From ZLKRG08 sp046094385 (GTDB taxonomy: Bacteria > Actinomycetota > Actinomycetes > Nanopelagicales > Nanopelagicaceae): a stretch of DNA of 64,000 bases. The position numbers were made by a program, and so were the translations under genes. The first letter of the stretch is position 1. Each line of letters starts with the position of its first letter. Shown here one piece after another: positions 26,570-34,784 of this stretch. The stretch spans positions 22,572 through 86,571 of the forward strand of contig JBJTHJ010000057.1 in the NCBI GenBank assembly GCA_046094385.1. The letters run 5' to 3'. Under the pieces are notes generated by a model that saw only the letters and a list, made by a program, of their open reading frames with translations, searched no databases and was not told the origin of the DNA.

Positions 26570-28396
26570 CTAACTGTTTTGATCTTTACGTGCAAGTTCC
26601 GCTAAATATTGGTTGTACTTAGCCAAGTCATCAGGTTCGCCCATAGCGCTAGCTCGAGCTGCATTACGATCGATTCGCTTACTCTCTTTTCGATCGTCTC
26701 GCATCCACTGAATGAATGCAGCTGCCAACGCAATCAGAATTGGAATCTCGCCCATCGCCCAACCGATTGCGCCACCTGAATATTGATTTTGTAACAAATC
26801 TAAATTCATTGGGTTACCGATGCTCGTGTAATAACCACCATCCAAAAGTGTGGTGGATGACATTAAGGCGATTGAAAAGAATGCATGGATACTCATTGCA
26901 GCAAAGAGAATCACGATTCGGACCACATTTGGAGGGCGATTCGGATTTGGATCTACACCCACAATCACATGAAAAAAGAGCAATCCAGCAAAGAGAAAAT
27001 GTATATTCATGAATAGATGGCCGATATGACTACCCATCAAATCACCGAACAATCCCGTGAAGTAAAGCGCGAAGAGCGAGCCATCAAAAATCATCAGTGC
27101 CACCGCTGGATTGGTTATGAACTTGGCATATCTAGAGTGCAGAAATCTAATTAAAAGATTTCTGACACCTTCATCGTCTTCCGATCGACCCGCCGGTAAC
27201 GTTCGAAGTGCCAAAGTTATCGGTGCGCTTAGAACTAAAGGAATCGGCGCAATCATTCCCAGAATCATATGTTCAATCATGTGATAGGAAAATCCAAAGT
27301 GTGCATATATTCCAATTGCTCCATTAATTGCATAATTAATTAGCAATAGCCCAATTACAAATGAAATTGTTCTGCCTACGGGCCAGATATCCCCTCGTTT
27401 TCGCAAAATACTTACACCCTTAAAGTAAAGCAGTGCTGACAAAATCAACGCGGCTAAGACCAATGCATCAGGTTGATAAGTAAAGAGCCAAGTGGAGAAC
27501 TCAGGAGCTCCTGGATATCGCAAACCTACTAATGCTTCTATGGGGTCAATAGGCTGAGTGCGAACAGGTGGAATAGACCTGCTCAACAGCGTTCCAACAA
27601 AGGTGATTGATGCTAACAAAGAGAATTCCAGCCAAAGTAGCTTTTTGATCTCTTTAGATCTTTGAAATCTTACACGTACGGTATTAGCTATCAGAAGTAA
27701 GAGTAGAACTAAACTTAACTTAACTAGCAATAACGTTGCATATGTACCATTCCAGGCAGCTGCAAAATTCATGCGCAACCAGCCATTAATGGCTCCAGAA
27801 ACTATTACCGCTATTGCCACCCATGAAGCCATCACCGAAAAACGCTTTAACACAACCACTTTTTCCAGCTCTTTATTTAACAAGATTGCGGCAAGACCAC
27901 CGATCCATAGTGATAGCGCCAGTACATGAACTATCAAGGTTCCGGTAGCCAGTAGATGTGAACCACTTGAGGCAGCATGACTTTCAAATACCGGACTTGC
28001 AATTGCTGTAAGTGCAAGCAACAGCAGTAAAACCAAATGCGTGATTCGCTTGGTTAATTTTGAGAATATCGCAACTACGAGCGCTGCGAGTGCTTGAAAC
28101 GCCAAGAAGCGACCCAAATCGATTTGGGTTAGAAAGGATCGAAGGGAGGTCACATCTAGGGCTTCGAGTAATTGAACTTCTAGGATTTCAGCCAAAGTGG
28201 CAACTATAAAAATCAATGTAGATACCAGCCAAGTGACTGAAAGTAGACGAATTCGGTTTTGGATTGGATAAGTTTCGGGTCTAATTAATCCCTTTTGATT
28301 TGGTACAAGAAAAGTTAGAGTCAGTAAAAATCCGATGGTTAGAGTTCCACTAATTAAATATATGAATTTGCTAGTAGCAAGAGTGATATCTAACAA
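26570..28396 (-). CDS. CopD-CtaG fusion (copper transport / cytochrome c oxidase assembly)
   Basis: The 608-residue membrane protein joins two domains. The N-terminal half (about 1-300) is CopD-like with conserved histidines in SHLLATGTLIVHVLALSLWIGG. The C-terminal half (about 300-580) is a caa3-type CtaG domain with HFGFSYHMIEHMILGMIAP, SHIGHLFMNIHFLFAG and HVIVGVDP. Such fusions are common in Actinobacteria and are thought to help load copper into cytochrome oxidase. It starts with TTG one base after the CopC-like gene, so the two form an operon. Confidence 0.88.
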   Translation of the reverse strand: MLDITLATSKFIYLISGTLTIGFLLTLTFLVPNQKGLIRPETYPIQNRIRLLSVTWLVSTLIFIVATLAEILEVQLLEALDVTSLRSFLTQIDLGRFLAFQALAALVVAIFSKLTKRITHLVLLLLLALTAIASPVFESHAASSGSHLLATGTLIVHVLALSLWIGGLAAILLNKELEKVVVLKRFSVMASWVAIAVIVSGAINGWLRMNFAAAWNGTYATLLLVKLSLVLLLLLIANTVRVRFQRSKEIKKLLWLEFSLLASITFVGTLLSRSIPPVRTQPIDPIEALVGLRYPGAPEFSTWLFTYQPDALVLAALILSALLYFKGVSILRKRGDIWPVGRTISFVIGLLLINYAINGAIGIYAHFGFSYHMIEHMILGMIAPIPLVLSAPITLALRTLPAGRSEDDEGVRNLLIRFLHSRYAKFITNPAVALMIFDGSLFALYFTGLFGDLMGSHIGHLFMNIHFLFAGLLFFHVIVGVDPNPNRPPNVVRIVILFAAMSIHAFFSIALMSSTTLLDGGYYTSIGNPMNLDLLQNQYSGGAIGWAMGEIPILIALAAAFIQWMRDDRKESKRIDRNAARASAMGEPDDLAKYNQYLAELARKDQNS

Positions 28397-28397
28397 A

Positions 28398-28952
28398 TCA
28401 ACGCTCGTTATATAACTTTCTGCCGTACAGAATCAAGCCAACTGCCACCAGCAAACCTGAAACTCCAACCAAAATCACAAAGACCGTAGTTCCGGTACTG
28501 CTCTTGCTCTGAATCTCTGCATCTTTAGTCTGGGTTGGTTTTGGAGTCGTTACTTGATCTGGAGCATTAAAAGTAAAGGTGTAAATTCCAACTAGCGGAA
28601 TATCTTCATCGGATATCAGTGAATATTCGACGGTATAAATACCTTTTTCAGTTAAATTCAAGAGACCAATTACAGCATTTGTTCCATCAACGGTTAAAGC
28701 TCCATCGTCGACTTGATTACCTTTTGGGTCAGTTACTTTGATTTCACTACCCATGCTCGCAAGTGGGGTATCTGTAGTCAGCGTCACCGCACTAGGCGCG
28801 ATCGTCAACACCGCACCACTTACTGGAGAGGTGCTGGTAAGTGAGTTTGCAAAACTACTGGTTGCAGCAAAGGTCGAACCGGCGATTGAAATCATAAGCA
28901 CCGCAAGCAAATTTGTGGTTCGCGTTACAGCTTTTACATTCAGAGCCTTCAT
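28398..28952 (-). CDS. CopC-domain exported protein without copper-ligand histidines
   Basis: The 184-residue protein has a signal peptide (about 1-36), a CopC-type beta sandwich (SLTSTSPVSGAVLTIAPSAV to YTFTFN) and a C-terminal membrane helix. CopC proteins carry copper with an N-terminal His and a DGH-type motif before the last strands. Here the first position reads SFANSLTS and the second reads SDEDIPLVG. No histidine or cysteine occurs anywhere in the protein. GGAGGG precedes the ATG. It is co-oriented and adjacent to the CopD-CtaG gene, so it may keep a structural role. Confidence 0.82.
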   Translation of the reverse strand: MKALNVKAVTRTTNLLAVLMISIAGSTFAATSSFANSLTSTSPVSGAVLTIAPSAVTLTTDTPLASMGSEIKVTDPKGNQVDDGALTVDGTNAVIGLLNLTEKGIYTVEYSLISDEDIPLVGIYTFTFNAPDQVTTPKPTQTKDAEIQSKSSTGTTVFVILVGVSGLLVAVGLILYGRKLYNER

Positions 28953-29016
28953 TTTCGCCCTCCAATTCGCCTGAATACTCTCACTTCTCTACACTTTATT
29001 TCAACGAAACTTTTGT

Positions 29017-29133
29017 TTAATCACCATGATGAGGCGGAACGTCTGACTTGATCTCAGCCTCGCGCTTAGCACGCTCGAGCGCTTCATCTGGGTCGATTTC
29101 ATCAGAAGTTACTTCAGGCCAAAGATTGCTCAC
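29017..29133 (-). CDS. Small acidic protein, 38 residues, unknown
   Basis: A GTG-started frame of 38 codons reads MSNLWPEVTSDEIDPDEALE and continues highly charged to PPHHGD. The residue make-up (no rare codons, strongly hydrophilic helix rich in Glu, Asp, Lys, Arg) looks like a real small protein. TACAAT lies exactly six bases before the GTG, matching the leaderless promoters of neighbouring genes. It is 64 bases upstream of the CopC-like gene on the same strand and divergent from the MMPL gene. I do not recognise a family. Confidence 0.6.
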   Translation of the reverse strand: MSNLWPEVTSDEIDPDEALERAKREAEIKSDVPPHHGD

Positions 29134-29139
29134 ACCGCA

Positions 29140-29145
29140 ATTGTA
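29140..29145 (-). promoter_or_regulatory. Candidate -10 box (TACAAT) of the 38-residue gene
   Basis: TACAAT, six bases, then GTG. It supports the small frame as a translated leaderless gene. Confidence 0.5.
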
Positions 29146-29174
29146 GGCGCACTAAAGCAGACTTTAGGAGTCGT

Positions 29175-31280
29175 ATGTTTGAGAAGTTGGGTCGATTTAC
29201 GGTTCGTCGTAGCAAATTAGTCCTGATTTCATTCATAGTATCGATGTTGGCTGCTGGTGCAGTTGGAATTTCGGTATTTGGAAAACTAGATTCCGGCGGA
29301 TATTCAGATCCCAATAGCGAGTCCATGAAAGTTTGGGAATATTACAAAGAGAATTTAAAAACCAAAGATGCTGGTGTGATTCTGATTGTCGATGGGGAAG
29401 ACCGAAGCGTCAATGATCCAACAGTGGTTAACGAAGCGTTAGCTCTAGAAAAAGAAGTTGCAAAGGTAGCTGGTATTGAAAGCACACTCTCTTATTGGAC
29501 CTCCGGGAACCAGCCGACGTTGGTATCTAAAGATGGTAAAGCCGCATATCTGCTGATTTACACAAAATCTGATGACTTTGCCAAGGTATCTGAAGTTGGC
29601 AAAGAATTACAGAGCAAATTCGATGGTGAATACAAATCTTTACGCGTTTATGCAAGCGGCAATGGTGTGATCACCTCTGCAATCAATGGCCGAATCTCAA
29701 AAGATTTGGCGATTGCAGAAGCTATCTCCATTCCTCTGACCTTCCTACTTTTAATCTTTGTATTTGGCGCATTGGTCGCATCAGCAATGCCACTCTTCGT
29801 CGGTGTCTTTGCAATTCTCGGCTCATTTTTCTTACTTCTACTAATCACTCAAGTAACGACCGTTAGTGTTTTCGCTCTTAATTTGGTCACCGGTATGGGG
29901 CTTGGCCTTGGAATTGATTATTCGTTACTCATGGTAAATCGATTTCGAGAAGAGTTACATCACGGTAAATCGGTAGAGGATGCGGTAATCACTACTGTAA
30001 AAACTGCCGGCAAGACCGTCTTTTATTCGGGCCTAACTGTTGCGGTAACTCTTGGTGCGATGGTGGTCTTCCCACAACCTTTCTTAAAGTCATTTGGTTA
30101 TGCCGGAGTCAGTGTGGTCCTACTTGCAATCCTAAGCGCGATCATTCCTTTGCCAGCGCTCATGAATCTTCTTGGACACCGAGTTGATAAATTCGTAGTC
30201 AGAAAATCGGGATTAACTCCCAAATCTGATGGACGTTGGGCTCAAACTGCACGCTTTGTGATGCGTAAGCCAGTGCCAATTGTCATGATCAGTTTGATTC
30301 TTTTAACAGTTTTAGCTGCTCCGATAAAAGATATTGTCTTCTCGCAGACTGATGCGCGAGTACTTCCAAAGAGCGATAAGGCAGCAATTGCCTACGAAGT
30401 TCTATCTGAGCGATTTCCTGGACAAGAGAGCAGTCCGATTGAGATTTTAATTCCGGGTGGGGCCACCGCTGTAACTGATCAGGAACTGACTGATTATGTA
30501 GCTAAAATTCAAAGCACTCCTGGAATTGTCAGAGTTGCGCCAGCTAAGGTCGGTCCAGATATTCGCATACAAGCTATTCAATCAATGGGATCTAGAACAA
30601 TTGAAGCCAGCAACTTGATTCACGCGCTTAGAGATTTAGATGCGCCTGACGGAACCATGATCGGTGGCGTAGCAGCTGACTTCACAGACTCACAAGATGG
30701 AATCGCTAGAGCGCTTCCATGGGCGCTGCTCTGGATCATCATCAGCGTACTTATCCTCATTTTTATCTTTACCGGTTCCATATTGCTTCCGATAAAAGCG
30801 GTTCTATTAAATATCCTCTCTCTTGCCGCCACGCTTGGAGTTCTAACTTACATATTCATCGATGGAAATCTAAAGTGGCTAGTTGGCGATTTCTCTGCGA
30901 CCGGCGCATTAGATACCGGAACTACGATCCTAATCGCCGTTGTGGTCTTTGGACTCTCTATGGATTATGAACTATTCCTACTCTCTCGAATCAAAGAAGA
31001 ACACTTAGCTGGAAGTAACAATGAAGAATCCGTGGCGCTCGGTCTACAAAAGTCTGCCCGTATCATCACTGCAGCCGCATTGATTTTGGCGGTAGTTTTC
31101 GCAGCATTCGTAACTAGCGGAGTCACTGCCATCAAGATGATGGGCTTTGGCACCGCATTTGCAGTACTACTTGATGCCACCTTGATCCGTGCGCTACTTG
31201 TACCTGCACTGATGAGATTGTTCGGAGAGCTAAATTGGTGGGGGCCAAAGTTCCTTAAAAAATATACTTTAGATCATTAA
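29175..31280 (+). CDS. MMPL/RND-family membrane transporter
   Basis: The 701-residue protein has the MMPL layout: one N-terminal helix, an extracytoplasmic domain (about 40-165) and a five-helix bundle with the GMGLGLGIDYSLLMVNRFREE signature. A second extracytoplasmic domain and a second bundle with VVVFGLSMDYELFLLSRIKEE follow. The two Asp-Tyr pairs in these helices are the proton-relay residues of the family. It probably exports lipids or hydrophobic compounds by proton exchange; the substrate is unknown. AGGAG precedes the ATG. The stop codon lies in the first unit of a tandem repeat. Confidence 0.9.
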   Translation: MFEKLGRFTVRRSKLVLISFIVSMLAAGAVGISVFGKLDSGGYSDPNSESMKVWEYYKENLKTKDAGVILIVDGEDRSVNDPTVVNEALALEKEVAKVAGIESTLSYWTSGNQPTLVSKDGKAAYLLIYTKSDDFAKVSEVGKELQSKFDGEYKSLRVYASGNGVITSAINGRISKDLAIAEAISIPLTFLLLIFVFGALVASAMPLFVGVFAILGSFFLLLLITQVTTVSVFALNLVTGMGLGLGIDYSLLMVNRFREELHHGKSVEDAVITTVKTAGKTVFYSGLTVAVTLGAMVVFPQPFLKSFGYAGVSVVLLAILSAIIPLPALMNLLGHRVDKFVVRKSGLTPKSDGRWAQTARFVMRKPVPIVMISLILLTVLAAPIKDIVFSQTDARVLPKSDKAAIAYEVLSERFPGQESSPIEILIPGGATAVTDQELTDYVAKIQSTPGIVRVAPAKVGPDIRIQAIQSMGSRTIEASNLIHALRDLDAPDGTMIGGVAADFTDSQDGIARALPWALLWIIISVLILIFIFTGSILLPIKAVLLNILSLAATLGVLTYIFIDGNLKWLVGDFSATGALDTGTTILIAVVVFGLSMDYELFLLSRIKEEHLAGSNNEESVALGLQKSARIITAAALILAVVFAAFVTSGVTAIKMMGFGTAFAVLLDATLIRALLVPALMRLFGELNWWGPKFLKKYTLDH

Positions 31281-31327
31281 AAGACCATTAAAAGATCAGC
31301 AAAGGTTCATAAAAGGTTCATTAAAGC
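31273..31327. repeat. Tandem array, five 11-bp units
   Basis: Five consecutive degenerate 11-bp units run without spacers, for example ATCATTAAAAG, ACCATTAAAAG and TTCATAAAAGG. The array begins over the MMPL stop codon and fills most of the gap to the convergent SDR gene. Confidence 0.85.
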
Positions 31328-31333
31328 ACGACC

Positions 31334-32137
31334 TCACCAGATCGACCATCCGCCATCTACTTTAAGTTCAGCCCCGGTTATGAACGATGCTTCATCACCC
31401 GATAAGAAAAATACTGCTGGTGCAATCTCCGAAGCCAGTCCAACTCGTCCAAGCGGGGTCATTGCTGAGAGTCTCTCGCGAATGTCATCAGCCATAGGAA
31501 TAGCGGCCACCGGAATCATGCCAGGCGTAACTGCATTGACTGTGATTTTCCAAGGCCCAAATGCAGTTGCAAGTTCTCGAGTTAGTTGTAGCAGCGCACC
31601 TTTGGATGCCGAGTAGGCAACTTCACGAATGGGACCACGATTTCCCTCTGTTACCCAAGGAAGTCTCGCACCATAAAAGGTGTTATTTAGCCCAAGTGAT
31701 CCATATACCGAACCGATATTTACAATGCGCCCACCACCATGATCTCGCATGACAGGTGCCACACTCTGGCTTAAGAAGAAATTTGCCTCCACATTAGTTT
31801 CGAATACCTTGCGCCAATCATCCATGGTGTAGTTGAGCAGTTCCGATGTAGCAGTCGCTCCGGCATTGTTGATCAGAATGTCTATTGTGCCAAAGTGTTC
31901 AATGCATGTAGCAACTAATCTCTCTCGATCCGGAGCTTTGGTGATGTCCGCAACCACAGGAATCACCCTCCCCGAAGCCCCATCTAAGAGAGTTCGCGTC
32001 TCTTCAAGTGCATCAGCGCGGCGTCCAGCGATTACTGTGTCAACACCTTTGCGCGCAAACTCTTCTACGATTGCTCTGCCGATTCCACTGCCACCGCCAG
32101 TGATAATCGCAACTTTCTTGCGATTCGGATCTGTCAT
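31334..32137 (-). CDS. SDR-family oxidoreductase
   Basis: The 267-residue classical short-chain dehydrogenase has the NAD(P)-binding TGGGSGIGRAI near residue 14, NNAGA near 90 and the catalytic YSASKGA near 170. It ends with the common GAELKVDGGW. It resembles gluconate or sugar-alcohol dehydrogenases in general form but the substrate is not clear. It lies 50 bases after the Gfo/Idh/MocA gene on the same strand, so the two may form a sugar or inositol oxidation pair. Confidence 0.88.
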   Translation of the reverse strand: MTDPNRKKVAIITGGGSGIGRAIVEEFARKGVDTVIAGRRADALEETRTLLDGASGRVIPVVADITKAPDRERLVATCIEHFGTIDILINNAGATATSELLNYTMDDWRKVFETNVEANFFLSQSVAPVMRDHGGGRIVNIGSVYGSLGLNNTFYGARLPWVTEGNRGPIREVAYSASKGALLQLTRELATAFGPWKITVNAVTPGMIPVAAIPMADDIRERLSAMTPLGRVGLASEIAPAVFFLSGDEASFITGAELKVDGGWSIW

Positions 32138-32169
32138 ATTTTTTCCCTATCTTTCGCTAAATTAAAAGT

Positions 32170-32195
32170 AATAATCAATTCCAATAATCAATGAA
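32170..32195. repeat. Two 13-bp direct repeats at the end of the Gfo/Idh gene
   Basis: AATAATCAATTCC and AATAATCAATGAA are adjacent direct repeats covering the stop codon of the oxidoreductase gene. Confidence 0.7.
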
Positions 32196-33240
32196 GTGAA
32201 GTCTTTATCCAACTGCCAGTACTTAGAGACTCTGTGATGGCATCGAGGACGGCGACAGCTGACACTGCCTCATCGATGGTAATCACCTGTTGCGCTTCTC
32301 CTGCGATTACCTGCATAAAATGATCAAACTGTGCTGGTACCACGCCAGTAAGCCGTCCATCTACTTCTGGCCCGAGTACCGTGTCTGGGAATACCAAACC
32401 TTTTTCAGTTGTAATCTGCACGCCCTGGTCAGCAACGCTTACATTGATTGCGCCATCAGTACCGTAGAGATCAAATTCCGAATAGAGACCACTGGCAGTT
32501 GTAGTTGGCAATGCCCATGAGATTTCAAGGGTCCCAATAGCTCCGTTGGCTAGACGCAATAAAATTAGCGCTACATCGACACCATCAACTCCAAGTGCTG
32601 GCAGAATTTTGGATGCCGACACTGCGCAAACTTCTGTGATTGGCGATCTTGCAATCCACTGCACTAAATCGATGTCGTGAATTCCTTGATACATATAGAT
32701 GGGTGACTGTCCCGCATTTGCCATACCCACGCTTCTAGGGACAATACGCGAGGAGCGAAAATGCACCGGTTCGCCGAGCGAACCATTCTTTACATTCTCA
32801 GCTGCAACTTGAAACCGTGGATCATGCCTTAACACATGTCCCACAACTAAATGTGCGTTCGATTTGCTTGCGGTCAAAGAGATTTGTTTTGCACCAACGA
32901 GCGTATCGGCCAATGGTTTCTCAACTAGAACGTGGCGACTGGCATCCAGCAGTTGTACCGTGAGATCAACGTGAAGTCGATCAGGAACTGCAACGACAAA
33001 TGCCTCGGCTAGCTCTAAGGCTGCACCGATGTTTGGAAACCACTTCGCACCCCAACTATCCGCGACTTTTCGACCAAGTGTTTCATTTGGTTCGACGATC
33101 GCGACTAAATCTGCCCGTGGGCTTTCGGCGACGATGCGGGCATGTACTTGTCCCATCCGACCCGCCCCAACTACAGCAGTGGGAATCGAATTAGCTCCAT
33201 GCTTGATTAATGCAGACCCTAAATTGCTAATGATTACCAC
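32188..33240 (-). CDS. Gfo/Idh/MocA family oxidoreductase
   Basis: The 350-residue protein has the Rossmann motif AVVGAGRMGQVHARI near residue 22, the EKPLADT motif near 107 and a C-terminal substrate domain with the GIHDIDLVQWI segment. Such enzymes oxidise or reduce sugars and inositols with NAD(P). The start is a GTG, leaving 17 residues before the Rossmann fold; no strong ribosome-binding site decides it. A six-unit tandem array lies eight bases upstream, where its promoter should be. Confidence 0.88.
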   Translation of the reverse strand: MVIISNLGSALIKHGANSIPTAVVGAGRMGQVHARIVAESPRADLVAIVEPNETLGRKVADSWGAKWFPNIGAALELAEAFVVAVPDRLHVDLTVQLLDASRHVLVEKPLADTLVGAKQISLTASKSNAHLVVGHVLRHDPRFQVAAENVKNGSLGEPVHFRSSRIVPRSVGMANAGQSPIYMYQGIHDIDLVQWIARSPITEVCAVSASKILPALGVDGVDVALILLRLANGAIGTLEISWALPTTTASGLYSEFDLYGTDGAINVSVADQGVQITTEKGLVFPDTVLGPEVDGRLTGVVPAQFDHFMQVIAGEAQQVITIDEAVSAVAVLDAITESLSTGSWIKTSLH

Positions 33241-33247
33241 TCCATTC

Positions 33248-33319
33248 TTAACTACTTATTTAACTGCTTATTTCACTGCCAATTTAACTGCTTAGTTAAT
33301 TGCTTAGTTAACTGCTCAT
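33248..33319. repeat. Tandem array, six 12-bp units
   Basis: Six head-to-tail 12-bp units with no spacers follow the consensus TTAACTGCTTAT. The units include TTAACTACTTAT, TTCACTGCCAAT, TTAATTGCTTAG and TTAACTGCTCAT. The array occupies the promoter-proximal gap upstream of the Gfo/Idh/MocA gene. Confidence 0.92.
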
Positions 33320-33407
33320 TTGAAATGAACTTAGACTATAGAGTTTAGTTCTTTAGATACCCAAATTGGGAAGTTAAAGTTGAATAAAATTGCCAGAAAG
33401 TAATATG

Positions 33408-33480
33408 CGTCCCTGGCCGGAGTTGAACCGGCGACCTACCGCTTAGGAGGCGGTTGCTCTATCCACTGAGCTACAGGGAC
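33408..33480 (-). tRNA. tRNA-Arg (anticodon CCT)
   Basis: The minus strand folds into a 73-base cloverleaf with acceptor GTCCCTG/CAGGGAC and discriminator G. The anticodon stem CCGCC... encloses loop CTCCTAA (anticodon CCT, reads AGG), and the T arm is GCCGG/CCGGC around TTCAACT. CCA is not encoded. Confidence 0.93.
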
Positions 33481-33551
33481 CTACGCAATTTTCTTTAGAA
33501 ACTACCATTTGCTAGACTCCACTTTACTAATTAATTGGAGTTGATTTCCCC

Positions 33552-34784
33552 ATGGGTATGAAAGCGCTGGTGATCGGCGCTGGCGGAGTCGGACGTGCTA
33601 TCGCCAACATTGCATCACGAAGAAAATTTATAGATTCATTGATCATTGCTGATCGCACCTTGGCCCGCGCCGAGGAGGCCGTGGTTCGCTTGAAGGACCC
33701 TCGCTTCGCTGCCGCGCAAGTCAATGCATCCGATCTAGAGGATATCCGCGAATTAATCCGCAAGGCCCAACCAGATGTGGTCATCAACGCAGTCGATCCA
33801 CGTTATGTGATGCCAATTTTCTTGGCTTGTGAAATTGAAAATACCAACTACATAGATATGGCGATGTCGCTATCTAGGCCACATCCACATTATCCATACA
33901 CCGAAACCGGTGTGAAGCTTGGCGACGAACAATTTGCCCGAGACTGGAATTGGGGCGAGCGCAAGATCTATGCATTGGTCGGAATGGGAATTGAACCTGG
34001 TTTATCCGATATCTTTGCAAAATATGCATCCGACCATCTCTTTAGCAGAATCGATTCCATCACTGTTTTAGATGGATCCAATCTGGTTGTGGAAGGCTAC
34101 GAATTCGCACCATCATTCTCAATTTGGACAACTATCGAAGAGTGCTTAAATCCGCCGCTGGTTTGGGAAGATGGTCGCGGTTGGTTCACCACCGAGCCAT
34201 TTAGTGAGTTAGAGATCTTCGATTTTCCAGAAGGTATCGGACCAGTTGAGTGCGTTAACGTCGAACACGAAGAGGTCGTGCTGATACCGCAGAAAATAGA
34301 TGCCAAAAAAGTTAATTTCAAATACGGGCTTGGTGCGCAATTCATTACGACGCTTAAGACCATTCATATGCTGGGACTAGATCGTAAAGAGAATGTAGAT
34401 GTTCAAGGAATTTCAGTAGCCCCAAGAGATTTGCTTGCAGCTTCATTGCCAGATCCAGCAACACTTGGCCACCGTATGCATGGTAAAACTTGTGCTGGAG
34501 TATTGGTAAAAGGATTGAACAAAGAGGGTCAACCCTATGCTTGTTATATCTACAATATCGTTGATAACGATTGGTCTATGCAAGAGTACGGAGATCAAGC
34601 AGTGGTTTGGCAGACTGCGATTAATCCAGTTATCGCCATGGAGTTGATCTCCAAAGGAATCTGGAAGCCAGAGGGCGTAAATGGCCCCGAATGGTTTGAT
34701 TCCAAACCTTTCTTGGATCTACTGGAACAATACGGTACTACTTGGACAATCAGAGAAGAGAGCACCGAAGGTATACAGCCATAA
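33552..34784 (+). CDS. Saccharopine dehydrogenase family enzyme (carboxynorspermidine-synthase-like)
   Basis: The 410-residue protein opens with ALVIGAGGVGRAIANIA and follows the NAD(P)-dependent saccharopine-dehydrogenase fold. Several later segments recall carboxynorspermidine synthase: SLPDPATLGHRMHGKTCAGV, the IYNIVDNDW segment and the ending KPFLDLLEQYGTTW. That points to reductive condensation on a diamine, or to an alpha-aminoadipate/lysine-type reaction. It is the first gene of a tight three-gene plus-strand operon; the next gene starts on the base after its stop. GGAG lies 11 bases before the first ATG. Confidence 0.75.
   Translation: MGMKALVIGAGGVGRAIANIASRRKFIDSLIIADRTLARAEEAVVRLKDPRFAAAQVNASDLEDIRELIRKAQPDVVINAVDPRYVMPIFLACEIENTNYIDMAMSLSRPHPHYPYTETGVKLGDEQFARDWNWGERKIYALVGMGIEPGLSDIFAKYASDHLFSRIDSITVLDGSNLVVEGYEFAPSFSIWTTIEECLNPPLVWEDGRGWFTTEPFSELEIFDFPEGIGPVECVNVEHEEVVLIPQKIDAKKVNFKYGLGAQFITTLKTIHMLGLDRKENVDVQGISVAPRDLLAASLPDPATLGHRMHGKTCAGVLVKGLNKEGQPYACYIYNIVDNDWSMQEYGDQAVVWQTAINPVIAMELISKGIWKPEGVNGPEWFDSKPFLDLLEQYGTTWTIREESTEGIQP

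Noticed and set aside
33248..33319. CRISPR-like array
   Set aside because: Units are 12 bp and contiguous with no spacers; no cas genes are in the window. The same applies to the arrays at 31273, 50201, 63831 and 63922.
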